The notes under the pieces: generated by a model
Told to the model about the DNA's origin: nothing
The model's database searches: none
What the model saw: only the letters and a program-made list of their open reading frames with translations
In this document: positions 10,017 to 22,400 of the stretch, piece by piece
Numbering within the stretch: position 1 is the first letter of the stretch
How the letters are laid out: each line of letters opens with the position of its first letter
Translations under genes and position numbers: made by a program
Assembly: GCA_949130495.1 (NCBI GenBank)
Contig: OX422221.1
Span: 24,377,917 to 24,441,916 of the forward strand
DNA length: 64,000 bases
Direction of reading: 5' to 3'
Source: Sambucus nigra
Taxonomy: Eukaryota; Streptophyta; Magnoliopsida; Dipsacales; Adoxaceae

Positions 10017-10327
10017 GTACCAACTAAAAGATTTTATTGCTGAAGGAGGCGTTCCGTTTGACAGGGTCCACGGAACACGTGAATTTGAATACCAAATTCA
10101 AGACACCAAGTTCAATGATCTTTATAATAAGTCCATGATCAACCACACAACTTTGGTCATCAAGAAAATCTTGGAGTGCTACAAAGGTTTTGAAAATCTC
10201 AAACGGGTAGTTGACGTTGGAGGTGGTTTTGGAGTCACTCTCAACATTATCACTTCTAAATACCCCACCATTTCAGGAATTAACTTTGACTTGCCGCATG
10301 TTATACGCCATGCCCCATTCTATCCTG
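10017..10327 (+). pseudogene. COMT-like exon 2
   Basis: The acceptor is ATTGTTAG|GTACC and the donor CCTG|GTAAGA. The 311-bp exon encodes YQLKDFIAEGGVPFDRV through HAPFYPG, including the dimer-side helix VIKKILECYKGFENL and the SAM-binding loop VDVGGGFG. The last codon is split after its first G, matching exon 3. The conserved family Asp/Phe/Lys pattern 'DPRFNKVFN' reads DTKFNDLYN here. Confidence 0.88.
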
Positions 10328-10600
10328 GTAAGACATACTCCCTCGATCCCAAATTAATGTCCTTATTAATAGCCGTGTTTCTAAAAAATGTTATATAAAA
10401 AACTAGGTCAGATTACAATGTTACCCATCCGAATTGAGAATAATAATCATAAGTATATGTCTTTCATTCAAAGGTATTCATCGTTTTTAGGAGAATAGAT
10501 TTGGAAAGTAACAACTGTTCTTATAATGTTTGACTTTTAAATGACAACTATTAATTTGGGACAAAGGGAGTAATTTTTGAGTTCTTTTCCTATTTCTTAT

Positions 10601-11138
10601 TATAAAATCATTTTTAAGAACACCCTAATATTAATCACGAACACATTAATATGATTAAACTTTAGCATACAATTGTTCTTAATAAAAGGATCTTAGATCT
10701 TCATGTTTTCACAAAATATGTCTAAAAGATAGAAAATAAGACATACCTTGATCAAGGATCAATCTTGATTAATTGATCCATCAATCTACCTTCGTGGAAA
10801 AAATACACTCTAATGGAATCTCGGAGTTTCTCTCCCACCTCAGAAATAGTGTGTTATGAGATAACCCCATATGGTGTAGGGATCCTCTATTTATAAGGGG
10901 AAGAGATCCGAAATCCTAGTCAAGGTGGGTCTCTTTTTCAAGTCTCCCACTAATGCCACTAACCATCATGTGACTACCGAATAAGATTGACCAAATCTTC
11001 TAATATTCATATTTGTCACGTTCCTAATTAATTATCTGATGTTTATCAAGACCACATAATTGGGAAATTCATAAATTCGGAATTTAATATAATTTAAATT
11101 AAATAATTAATTTCGACATCGAATATTAATTTCCAACA
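10601..11138 (-). repeat. 3' LTR of copia element 1
   Basis: 538 bp. On the minus strand it starts TGTTGGAAATTAATATTC. A TATAAATAG box lies in the strand-reversed sequence near 10890. It matches the right LTR along its length with scattered substitutions. Confidence 0.93.
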
Positions 11139-11504
11139 GTCTCCCACTTGGTCTTAATAATCCTCATAATTAAATTAGGTACCATAAGGTGCACAATAAC
11201 TGATAAATATAGTTTGCTTAAATCAAACAATTCACGAATGCGAGTCATGGCAGTTCCATGCTATTCAAGAGCATGGTTCCTTCCATGTACCACAACACCA
11301 ATGTTTCATTCAACTAAGCCTTTAATATTGGGTATCATAATGACCTCATAATGTCCTTTTGAATAAGGACTATTTCTGTCAACAATAATTCATAATTATA
11401 TGCATGCATTCACAAAAGACAGAAATAATGGAAATCAGAAACACTTTTATTGAATTCAAGTATTAGTGTCAAACAACTAAACCAAATAGCAATCATAATT
11501 TTAC

Positions 11505-12060
11505 TAATCGAGATCCATCTCTTTGACACGTTCCATAAGGTCTTTTGGAGATAGTCTTTTCGTAATAGGATCTGCTATGTTATCACTCGTACTAATGTGA
11601 TCAATTGACACTCTTTGTTTCTGAATTTCTTCTTTAACTGATAGGTATTTCATTCAACGTGCTTAGTTACTTTAGGAATTCCTAACATTTCTTCACAAAG
11701 AAGATTGCAGCGACATTAAAATAATATTTCAGCGACTTGATAATAGTGTTGACAACTCCAAGTCCCGAAATGAAGTCACGCTGCCAAAATACATTAGTTG
11801 TAGCATCAAGCATGCTACAAACTCAACTTTCACAATAGTTAATGGATGGATTGTGTTGCACTCCTTCATTATAATGGTTGATAAATCAAAACAAATATTC
11901 TTAAGCAAGAGTGAACTTCATACCATCCGTACAAATAGTAAATCTGAGTCACAATAATTGTTCATATTTAAATGAACAGATATATAATAAATGTGAGCAT
12001 ATAGTCCTTTAAGTATCTCATTACTTCATACACAACTTTTAAACTCAAAATATTATTTTG
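11505..12060 (-). pseudogene. Copia pol C-terminus (RNase H) remnant
   Basis: RNase H removes the RNA strand during reverse transcription. The minus strand reads KVEFVAC and FISGLGVV near 11850-11750, then QKQRVSIDHI and DNIADPITKRLSPKDLMERV ending near 11505. These match the conserved 'EAEFVA', 'SGLGVV' and 'ADPLTKGL' blocks at the end of copia pol. Stops and shifts are frequent, the active-site acidic residues are not all identifiable, and upstream RT and integrase are too decayed to recognise. Confidence 0.75.
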
Positions 12061-14900
12061 ATTCTCTACTTTCTAAATATGTGCTTGAATATAGAGAAAA
12101 TATATAAACTTACTCCCACTGATCTTAAGGTGTATACAAATATACAACGATTAAAAAAAATAATGATATTATTTCTTAAAATACGTCAGGTGGGAAACTT
12201 ATGTTTATAAAATGATCTCCTAAACATATACACATGGTTTATAAGACTTCAAAAAGTAATTTTCCCATCCACTTCATGTAACTCTCAATCATAATGAGCT
12301 ACTAATGTCATATGAATTCCTTGTCCTTACATATAATTGAGAAGGTTCATTTATAACATTTTCTTCATTAGTAGTGAAATATTTTACTACAATTTAGCTT
12401 TATCTCGTTTAACTACCGTTAGTGTCGCGTTTGGTCTTGATGACCCCCTTATACCCGACTTTAGTGCATCAATTATGTAATTCAACGAGATTTCAACCTT
12501 AGTTGTAGTCCATTAATTTCACTTCTTATGACTTCTGAAAATAAAACCATGTCATTATTTATCCCTACGCCAAATTCATATTCATGCAGATACACCACAT
12601 AATCATCAAGGATAGTAGACCTTTTAGGATCTTCTTAATACTATTTCTTATGATTTTAACTACATTTCTCTCACGGTGATAATACTATCATTTAGTGGTT
12701 GATCATTTATTTGTTCTTTATTGTTTAGACAATCTAACAACTAAAAGAACAAGGATTCAAGAAGGTTATCGGTAATGGGAAAATTACCCTACCTTCCTTT
12801 AAAACCATATTTCATGATTTTCTACCACCACTAATTTCACCTTTCATAATGAATTTGACTTTAATGCAATAAATACGTGTCAATGATAATTATATGATCT
12901 ATGTAGGTCCACTTTAAGGGAAGTTTCTCATAATCTCCCACTTGGGCCACATAGGTCATCGTAATACCTTAAGAGCACAACTCGATTATCAAAATTTGTA
13001 AGAAACATTATAAAAATCTTATCCACAAAAATTATGAAAAAGAGTCTAGATTTAATTTGGCATAAGATTTAAAGAGTTTCATCAATAACGTTACGATTAT
13101 GATGTAGGATCAAACAAATCTTTAAAGAACTATGTCCAAACTTTATTTTATACACAACATCAAAAGGAATATCATAACCCTTGAAAAAAATATACATCAA
13201 AAGATTCTTTAGAACATATCCCTCATGATTAAGTCTAGACAAACACTTTTCAAAAAAAAATTGAGGGTTTATGAAAACAAATGGCAATTTGATTCCCCAA
13301 GAACAAAAGAAAAGAATCTTATTAGCATTTCTAGTTTGTTTTGTAAGAAATCCTTGGATCAAAAGTAAATACTTTCTATAACACAGTAAGTATAACTTGA
13401 AAACTCTATTGAGATGAAAAACTCGTTTCAAATCATAAAAGATATATATTATCTTTATCATTATTAGTCCGACTGTACAATATGTAAACAAACTTAATTT
13501 GTTTAACCAAATTAAATATGAAATTTTTAGAGAAACAAAATGGAATACAATAATATCTGATAAGATAATGAGATAAATTGCTCACTTCATTAATGCTTTT
13601 GATTTAACAACACACACATCGATTACATGATAATAAATTGAGTGCATAACCGCGAGTTTTCTCTAGTAGTAACCATGAAATATCGATTATATGATGCTTG
13701 TAGATTACTTTATTGGGTATAATGTTATTTCATTATATCATACACGATATTTGTGCACAACTTATTTTCACATACCATAATAATGTATGTGATCTATGAT
13801 GTTCATTCAATCACTCAAAATTGATTCTCTGTAAGGAATAACCTTGCTTGAAGAAATAAACTCAATATACCCCATTAATATCTTTATAATTATAAGCATC
13901 ATGAGTTACTATTACCATCATCTTTAAATTTAATATTCATTGCCATTCTAGTTGCGTCACTGTAGTGACTACCAAAAATTTCATAATATGAATATTACAT
14001 TACGTAAAGACTTACATACACAAATCAATAAATTTTTCACTTATTTTCATTAAATATCGCATGATCAATAAACTAAATTATTCATGTTTATGATTTTCAT
14101 AAACTTAATTGGTGATATGATAGTGAAAGAAATTATGGCATCTGCGTTTGACAACCATTATTACCTTCTCAAAATATATATCACCACTAACATTTTGTTC
14201 AATTATTGTAATCACAATAAATGAATAAATGAATAAATAATAATATATATGCAACATCATAAAGTATCATCACCCTAGCATTCAATATCATACATGGACT
14301 CGTAGGCAACCAAAATATGCATGATATTAATGCATTAGTCCAATATTTATATCTTCTGGAATGGAGCACTTTAATGAACACCAAACCTTATATTATATAA
14401 ATATTAGAGATACGCATACATGTTCAAAATACCAGTAATACATGAATAATTATATTATTGTCGATTCCCTAACTTGAAATTCAGGAAAAATTAGACATGA
14501 TGTGAAAATCAAATAGACAAAGAGTTTACATGAGATATTACATAAATAATAGGGAAGACATAAATCATTTACTTTCGCTTCATCACTTATGTATGAGTAA
14601 CAAATCAGAAATATTGATCCAAATCATTCATGGTCATACTAATTCACAATACGGTTATAATCACAATTATCATACTAGTGGCATATGTAAATATGACTTT
14701 TTAACATTGATGCCAATTATTTAACATTTACAAAAATTCTAATGTTTATTTGATTCAAATTTCAGCATGTGTTGTGCTTCAATTTAACCTTATAAAAAAT
14801 ATTAGGATAATCTGAAATGACTACAAGTATAGTATCTTCACATGTAATCTTAGCCTGTATTTTGCATTTGATTAAACTGAACAAATACTTACTTATGAGT
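12061..14900 (-). other. Decayed interior of copia element 1
   Basis: About 2.8 kb of AT-rich sequence where integrase and reverse transcriptase would be expected. I see no intact motif. The longest frames are short and resemble no known protein. Confidence 0.4.
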
Positions 14901-15240
14901 CTCAAAATTTGCAAGTCATACATTCAAATATGCATGTATGCAACGAATAAATCTAGTATCCGCACATATGAATTGTAGCCTGTGTTTGGCATTTTAATTC
15001 AACTTAATGGGAGTACTAATTCTGATTTTCAACTACATGAATCGTTGGCCTGTGTTTGGCATGAGACTCATTAAAACACGAATATCATAATATTCAACAA
15101 TATGAATCATTGGCCTGTGTTTGGCACGAGACTCATCAAAATATGAACATTAACAATAACGCAAGTCTAATACCCTACCATATGAAAAATGTTGACCTGT
15201 GTTTCACAAGAATATTTAACTAAAAAATGATCATTAGAGC
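14900..15240. repeat. Degenerate repeats with a CCTGTGTTTGGC core inside copia element 1
   Basis: The core TAGCCTGTATTTTGC, TAGCCTGTGTTTGGC, TGGCCTGTGTTTGGCATGAG, TGGCCTGTGTTTGGCACGAG and TGACCTGTGTTTCAC recurs roughly every 60-130 bp from 14850 to 15205. Two of the units also share GAGACTCATYAAAA. Confidence 0.75.
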
Positions 15241-15299
15241 AAGGTTTTATCACATTTCTAGATAAAACATACATGAAATATGGGAAAACTTAAATTTTT

Positions 15300-15910
15300 C
15301 CAAAAAAAAATGAGTTAGCATCATGGAACTGTAGGAAATTACTCCAGAATCTCAAATATTCAACGGAATTCAAAAATATTTTTTTTGGAAGTCAGAAACA
15401 TTATTTATGCAAAATCAATACCACTAAAAATATTATACTAAAAACTTAATGTATAATTAATGGTCCAAATATAGATGCATACATAATAATAAAATATTTA
15501 CAATTATAGATTAAGACACTTTCATGTCTTCCCCATCCAACACCATATAAATATTATTGTCTAAACATCAATTCATTATACATTAGGACCTTTGGGCTAC
15601 CAAATATAGATTATGCACAATAACCTAATATATCGAAATGTTATTGTCAAAAACATAATCATACATCTAGTATTCAAAATTTTATATTGAACACTTTCAT
15701 CAATACCAAATACTACATAACATGAATATTAGAACAACCATGAACATAAAAAAATAGCCATCGTGGTGAAAAAAATGCATAATATTCGAAAAAAATCGTA
15801 ATTTTTTGCCAAAATAGAAATTTTGAGTTAGCACCACAGGGATGTAGTTAATTACTCCAGGATCTCAAAACAATTTGCGGAATTCAAAAATCAATTTTCT
15901 GGAGTGAGAT
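15300..15910. repeat. Direct repeat pair of about 100 bp inside copia element 1
   Basis: The block TGAGTTAGCA(T/C)CA...ATTACTCCAG(A/G)ATCTCAAA...GGAATTCAAAAAT occurs at about 15310-15400 and again at about 15812-15905, some 500 bp apart in the same direction. Confidence 0.75.
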
Positions 15911-16089
15911 ATTGACGTCAACATTATTACCAAAAATGGCAAAAACGCAATTTTAAGGGTCTTAACGACGTCAAAACGCAAAAGTAAGGTGGTGCCCATT
16001 GTAAATAATGGGTTTTATTTATTTCAACGTTTTTAGTGGACCATATCAGTTTCGTAAAATTCCGAGCAAGTTTTGACCTTTCATCCTCA

Positions 16090-16265
16090 CCAGTGAGTAT
16101 TTGCGACAGAAGAAATAACGCCACAGAAAATCTCAGACACACTTTAAGAGCAGATTTAATGACAGAAATAAGACGTCGCAGAAGGTCTCAGGCACACAAG
16201 CAATTTAATGACATAAATAAAAATGTCGCAGAAAGTCTCAGGCACATATTTCATTATAGACGAAC
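16090..16265. repeat. Short leader repeats with GTCTCAGGCACA core
   Basis: Three units of about 60 bp contain CAGAAAATCTCAGACACAC, CAGAAGGTCTCAGGCACAC and CAGAAAGTCTCAGGCACAT. They lie just downstream of the primer binding site in element orientation, in the untranslated leader. Confidence 0.75.
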
Positions 16266-16312
16266 ATCAATAAGGAAAATCATGAGATCTTAAACCTGGC
16301 TCTGATACCAAA

Positions 16313-16849
16313 TATAAAATCATTCTTAAGAACACCCTAATATTAATCACGAACACATTAATATGATTAAACTTTAGCATACAATTGTTCTTAATAAAAG
16401 CATCTTGGATCTTTATGTTTTCACAAAATACGTCTAAAAGATAGAAAATAAGACATACCTTGATCAATGATCAATCTTGATTAATTGCTCCACAATCTAC
16501 CTTCATGGAAAAAATACACTCTAATGAAATCTTGGAGTTTCTCTCCCACCTCAAAAATAGTATTTTATGAGATAACCCCAGATGGTGTAGGGCTCCTCTA
16601 TTTATAAGGGGAAGAGGGCCGGAATCCTAGTCAAGGTGGGACTCTTTTTCAAGTCTCCCACTAATGACACTAACCATCATGTGACTAACGGATAAGATTG
16701 ACCCAATCTTCTTATATTCGTATTTATCACGTTTCTAATTAATTATCTGATATTTATCAATACCACATAATTGGGAAATTCATAAATTCGGAATTTAATA
16801 TAATTGAAATTAAATAATTAATTTCGACACTGAATATTAATTTCCAACA
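16313..16849 (-). repeat. 5' LTR of copia element 1
   Basis: 537 bp, the promoter-side LTR of this minus-strand element. A TATAAATAG box lies near 16597 on the minus strand. The primer binding site starts two bases beyond its inner end. Confidence 0.93.
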
Positions 16850-16854
16850 CTTAT

Positions 16855-18070
16855 GTCGTAGCTTACTTTTTAAGTTTGACCAAAATGGATAGTTTATAAA
16901 TGAGAGCACAACCTTTTTAACATTGTAATTCAAAAGACTACTCTGTGTTGATTAAGTGATCATATAATTGAGATGAAGGTGTAGAAGGGTAGTTTGAGCT
17001 AGGGTATGAGAGTGGCAGGCATATGAATAACACACAAAGACCCAAGGAAGGTCAGATAGGAAGGATGTAAACACATTTTGCCCAAAATAATTGGAAATAT
17101 ATATAGAAACTTCCCTTGCAACTAGAAAGATGAGGTAGACTATGCTTTACCTATTGAAAAATAGAAAACCAAGTATGGTATGAACGTAGAATAGAAATTA
17201 AACACTCATAACCCATCATTAATAACTGAGTAAGTCCAATGAGGGATTGTACTAATTTAAGGGGGAAACCTTATTAGGCAACGATTCTCATAAACGAGCA
17301 ATGATAAAATGAGAAAATACATAATCTAATTAGGACATAACTCATTTATTCAAGATACAAATTAAAATGAGAAAATAATTGAAAAATAATATATCTATTT
17401 CCTCTCACTGGACAAGCCCCCAAAGTGAGACTCCGTGTGCACATAAAAAACTCACTTATGATGTAGAAGGATCTTCCTTAATATTAATTTTCATGAAATA
17501 TATATATTCAAAACTATATGTGATTTTGGAAAAAAAGTCTTCATCCTATATGAACACTTATCAAGCTTGGACTATTAATATACATTGTTTAAAGAGCATA
17601 ATGACGTTTATTCTTAGTACAAGTGATATAAAGACCGGATTTAACCTCTTTCTTTGTGAGAGAATTCTTAACCCATTTAGACACTCTATCAGAAGCTGGA
17701 GAATATTTGGAATCACATGTTTTCCCTTTTCATTTAAACTATAGATCCTAAGGTGGAGAATTATTTGGGAGATCATGAGTCTCTAGTTATCTACCAATTC
17801 GTACCCAATAATAGCAGAATTTAAGAGATCTTACTTATTAGCGACATTATTAGTCTTTATCACCATAAGGAGAGAGATGTCATGATCATAATCCACCATT
17901 AATTTGAGGTATGGAGGAACTACTTTGGTTGAAGCAATTTTCCTTTCCATTGTTAGCAATATTAATGATGCAAGAGCATGAGCTTGGAATATTAATTTTG
18001 TATTTTTCTTTCAATTTATTCATTTTGATTGGAGAGCCTTCTAGACTGTCACACAAATGCCAAGATCTTG
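16855..18070. other. COMT intron sequence, unassigned
   Basis: AT-rich intron DNA right of copia element 1. The longest frame (17379-17744) has no recognisable domain and ordinary AT-rich composition, so I do not call a gene. Confidence 0.4.
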
Positions 18071-18946
18071 TGACCTAAAAAATGACATCACCAGGCCCAA
18101 AACATTCCCTTGTAACTATAAACGGGATTGCCTCTTGCATGTGTATCATACTCATTATTATTACTTTGATAATCAATGTGAGTTGGAGAGAGTTTACCTA
18201 TATCAATTGTTGTTGTTATTGTTGTTGTAATCGATTCTGCCCTACACTTCAAATTGGTATAAAAATGATGTTCACTCTTGGGGCAACATTCTTGGCCAAC
18301 AACGATTGGGGTTTAGGGTGTGGCACAACCCTAGTAGTTCCAGCTTCCAGTGAGAAATTTAACCTTAGGACGCATAGCCCTCAAATCAGAGGCAGTCATG
18401 CCAAAAAGATGATTCCCAACACAGAATTCACAATTTTGACAGCCCATGGCTTTACTTGTGAAGACCAAGTCTAACCGTCGATAACTCGGTTCGTAGCCCA
18501 ATCATCCACCCTCCATTATTGTACAACCAAGAGTCTAATAAAAATCCTAGCGCACATAGTGTGCATCCAAAATCTACGCATCTCGCCTCACTTCTGGCTA
18601 GTGACGAGTGTCCGACATGACCTCTAAGGTCCTGGACACATGGATCAATGAGGAAACTCTTCATCACATCGTTCTCGGCATCTACCTTATTACAGGAACT
18701 ATGTATAGACTTCTCATGAGGAAGAGTGATGCAGTAGAATGAGCTTCAAGGTTTTTTTTTACGTTCCACTATTTTTGTTCATTCTGATTCATGAGCTTTC
18801 CCATAATATCATGCGTGATGCCCCTCTCATGACATCACACATGATAATACTAGGACTAGAACATTCCTTTGCAACATTACAAAGGACACCCTTAGGTATT
18901 ATACTCATTATTATAAATTTGATAACGAATGAGAACTAGCGAGAGT

Positions 18947-19425
18947 TGTTGAATAAAAAAAATGCCCAAGCAGTGAACCAAAAATAATGTTATTTTATTA
19001 CACAAAAATAATTGTACAAATTTGAGTACAATTATTGACTCACAAAATACACACTCAAATGACCCACTAATATTACAAAAGTGACTTAATATTTAGGACA
19101 CAATTTTATGACCCAAATACATACTTCACTTACTTTGAAGACACTCACTATTTATTTAGACACTCACTTATTACTTTCTCTCACTTGTTGGTTTCTGTCA
19201 CTTATTTCTCTCTTTGCTTGCTTGCTTGATTAGAAATTCCTAAAATGCTCCATATATATAGTGATATATGTCGGTGGCTTAATTATTTATAGCCACAACA
19301 TTGTGGTGGTGGAGGAGCTTTCCATAAATGGAAAATTCTGGATAGAGAAGGAAATGGGTAGAAGAATCTGGAGAGAGAGAGAGAGGGAGAAGAGAGAGAC
19401 GGTGGTGCCTCTGTTTTCTTTAACA
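18947..19425 (-). repeat. 3' LTR of copia element 2
   Basis: 479 bp, ends TGTTGAAT...TTTAACA on plus. It carries about 19 bp (GTTGGTTTCTGTCACTTATT region near 19187) absent from the right LTR, and a GA-rich microsatellite near 19373-19399. TA-rich TATA-like sequence lies near 19252. Confidence 0.93.
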
Positions 19426-19432
19426 CTCCCCC

Positions 19433-22400
19433 TCAACACCGAATCTCTCTTTCAAACTCATCTCTAGATATCATGCTAAGTTTCCCTCGGAGTTCTTCAA
19501 ACTTTGTACTGTTAAGTCCTTTGGTGAATACGTCAGCAACTTGATCATCTGTCTTCACTGCATGCATCTCTATTTCTCCTTTTAGTACCTTCTCTCTGAT
19601 GAAGTGGTGGTGCACTTCCACGTGCTTGTTCTTTCATGAAACACCGGATTCTCGGCCAAACGTATAGCTAATTGATTATCATAATGTAACAATACTGCAC
19701 AATCAATTAGTTATTGCAAATCTTTCATTAATTGCATTAACCATGTAGCCTCTCGTGCCGCTGTTGTCGCTGCCCTATATTCAGCTTCTGTGGTAGACAA
19801 GGACACGGTAGGTTGCCTTTTACTACACCATGATATTGCTTCTGAGCCAATACTAAACACGTACCCAGTAGTTGATCGATGTGTATTATGATCTCCAGCA
19901 TAATCAGCATCGCAAAAGCCAATCACCTTGCAAATAACACCCTTCTTGTATATTATGCTGAAGTTCAGTGTACTCTTTATGTACCTCAATATTTTTCGGA
20001 CAACTTCTAAGTGAGGTTTCTTGGGACTTTGCATGAATCGACTCACTACACCGACTGCAAATGCTATGTCAGGTCGTGTGAGTGTTAGATAGATTAAACT
20101 ACCTACCAGCTGCGAATACATAGTTGTATCCTCCAAGTCTTTGCCTTCATATCCGCATAGCTTGGTGTTCGCCTCCATTGGTGTTGATATTGACTTACAT
20201 TCCAGCATCCCATACTTGTTCAGCAGATCTATTGCATATTTTTGTTGACATAAAAATACTCCCTCATTTCTTTGGTCGATCTCTAACCCAAGAAAGTGTT
20301 TAAGCTCTCCAAGTTCCTTCATTTGAAATCGCACCGACAGGTTCTCTTTTACCCCTTGGATCTCCTCATTATTATCTCATGTGATGATTAAATCATCTAC
20401 ATACACCAGTACTATTGAGAGTTTTCCACCTTGTGTATTCACGAATATGCTCGAGTCTGAAGGTGCTACAGAGTATCCACTTTTGACTAGGAACTCTGCT
20501 ATCTTTCCATACCAAGCTCTTGGAGCTTGTTTGAGACCGTAGAGTGCCTTTCTCAGCTTGCAGACATAGTCTGGCTGGGTTTTACTCTCAAAACCTTTTG
20601 GTTTCTCCATGTATATTTCTTTATCAACCTCTCCATGTAGAAAAGCATTCTTTACGTCCATCTGCCACATCTTCCAAGACTTACTGGCTGCAAGCGCTAT
20701 TAAGACTCTAACTGTTGTGATTTTTGATACTGGACTGAATGTTTCATCGTAGTCCAATCCATATTGCTGCGAGAATCCTCTAGCAACCAATCGAGCCTTG
20801 TATCTTTCAATTGATCCATCTGGATGAGCCTTTACCTTATATACTCGCTTACAGGTGATGGGTTTCACATCCTTAGGCTTTGGTACCAAATCCCATGTTT
20901 CATTCTGCTTGAGTGCCTGAAACTCCTCCTCCATTGCCATTATCCAGTCCTTGCTATGTGAGGCTTCTTTAAAAGTTGTAGGATATATTTTAGTGTCTTC
21001 TATAAGGGAAACATTTGCATATTTTGGATTAGGCTTCCGTGGCCTGGAAGACCTCCTTAGTCGTGGCCCATCATCTTCTATTTCTTCTTGCAAATTTGGT
21101 TGATCTTCCTCTAAATCTATATGACGGACTCCCGTTCTCCAGGGACATAGAGCCCTTGGTGAACCATGCTCAGACTCTTCTTCTTTATTAGGAACTTCTA
21201 TTATAAGAAATCGTTCTTTTGGTTGTTCCCCTAATTTCTCTTGCCTCTTGTCTTCTAAGTCTTTAGTATCTGACATCACCGTCGATTGTGAAGACCACCA
21301 AGAGGAAGCTTTATCGAACACCACATTTTTGGATGTGTAACATCGATTAGTTATCGGGTCACAACAACTCCACCCTTTTCTCTCACTGTCGTACCCCATG
21401 AAGATGCATCGTATTGCCTTTTTATCAATTTTATCACGTAGATGATCTGGTACAAACACATAACATACACATCCAAAGACTCTAAAGTGACTTACAGTAG
21501 GTCTGATGTTCCATAACTTTTTGAATGGTGACAAATTTCCTAGCCTTGCCTATGTAAGTCTATTGATCACATGCACTGATGTCTTCATGCACTCGGCCCA
21601 AAATCGACCTGGAACATTCTTGGCATGGAGCATACTCCGACAGGTTTCTACAAGATAGCGGTTCTTCCTTTCTGCAGCCCCATTTTGTTGTGGGGTGCCT
21701 GGACAAGTTAGTTGTCTCCAAATCTTACAATCTTTAAGGAATTCAGAGAATTCTATTGATGTATATTCTCCCCCATTGTCTGTACGTAGACACCGTATCT
21801 TATTCACAGATTTTCCTATATTTTTTTTTTAAAAATTCCTTGAACTTTATTAATACTTCACCTTTCTCTTTTAGGAAACAAGCCCATACATACCTTGAAA
21901 AGTCATCGATGAACGTCACCATATAACGCATTCCACTAGGTGTAACTTTCTTTATCGGTCCAAACACATCCGAGTGGACAAGCTCCAAAGGTTCTTTAGC
22001 CTTGAACTTAGACTCCTCATAAGGTAGTTCGTGTGCCTTTCCATATTGACAACCTGCACAGATAGTATCTTCACGGATCTCCAACCGAGGAAGGCCTTTA
22101 ATCATCTCATTATTCATCATCATCTTCAGTTTATGGTAGCTAACGTTCCCTAACCTTACATGCCATTAATCCGTAGTCTTAATTTTTCGAGTCTTATCTA
22201 CGTATGCAGATTCGGCAAACATCGCGTAGACAGACTGTAGCCGTCTTCCTTCCATAACAGGCGTTCTTGGAGGATTTAGATCTCGATACACCTTGACATC
22301 TTCTGGGCCAAACACCACATAATTTCCTGAAGATGTTAATTGTGATAATGACAATAAATTCTTCTTCATTCCAAGCACGTGATAGATATTATGTAGTTGA

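Larger units (their letters stand above)
10601..16849 (-). mobile_element. Ty1/copia element 1, complete ends, decayed coding region
   Basis: Two LTRs (10601-11138 and 16313-16849) flank a 5.2-kb interior. The target-site duplication CTTAT is at 10596-10600 and 16850-16854. The primer binding site (reverse of CTGGCTCTGATACCA, 16296-16310) lies beside the right LTR, and a polypurine tract (AAGTGGGAGAC on minus) beside the left LTR, so the element reads right to left. It is inserted in the COMT intron in antisense orientation. Only the end of pol is recognisable; the rest is AT-rich with internal repeats. Confidence 0.93.

Noticed and set aside
10540..10575. Stowaway-like end (reverse complement of TTACTCCCTTTGTCCC)
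   Set aside because: Only one end resembles a Stowaway terminus. I could not find a matching opposite end with a TA duplication.
13069..13491. 140-codon minus-strand frame inside copia element 1
   Set aside because: Phe/Lys/Ile/Tyr-rich like random AT-rich DNA. No copia domain can be matched to it.
17379..17744. 121-codon plus-strand frame in the COMT intron
   Set aside because: Composition follows AT-rich intron DNA. I see no domain, splice partners or promoter.
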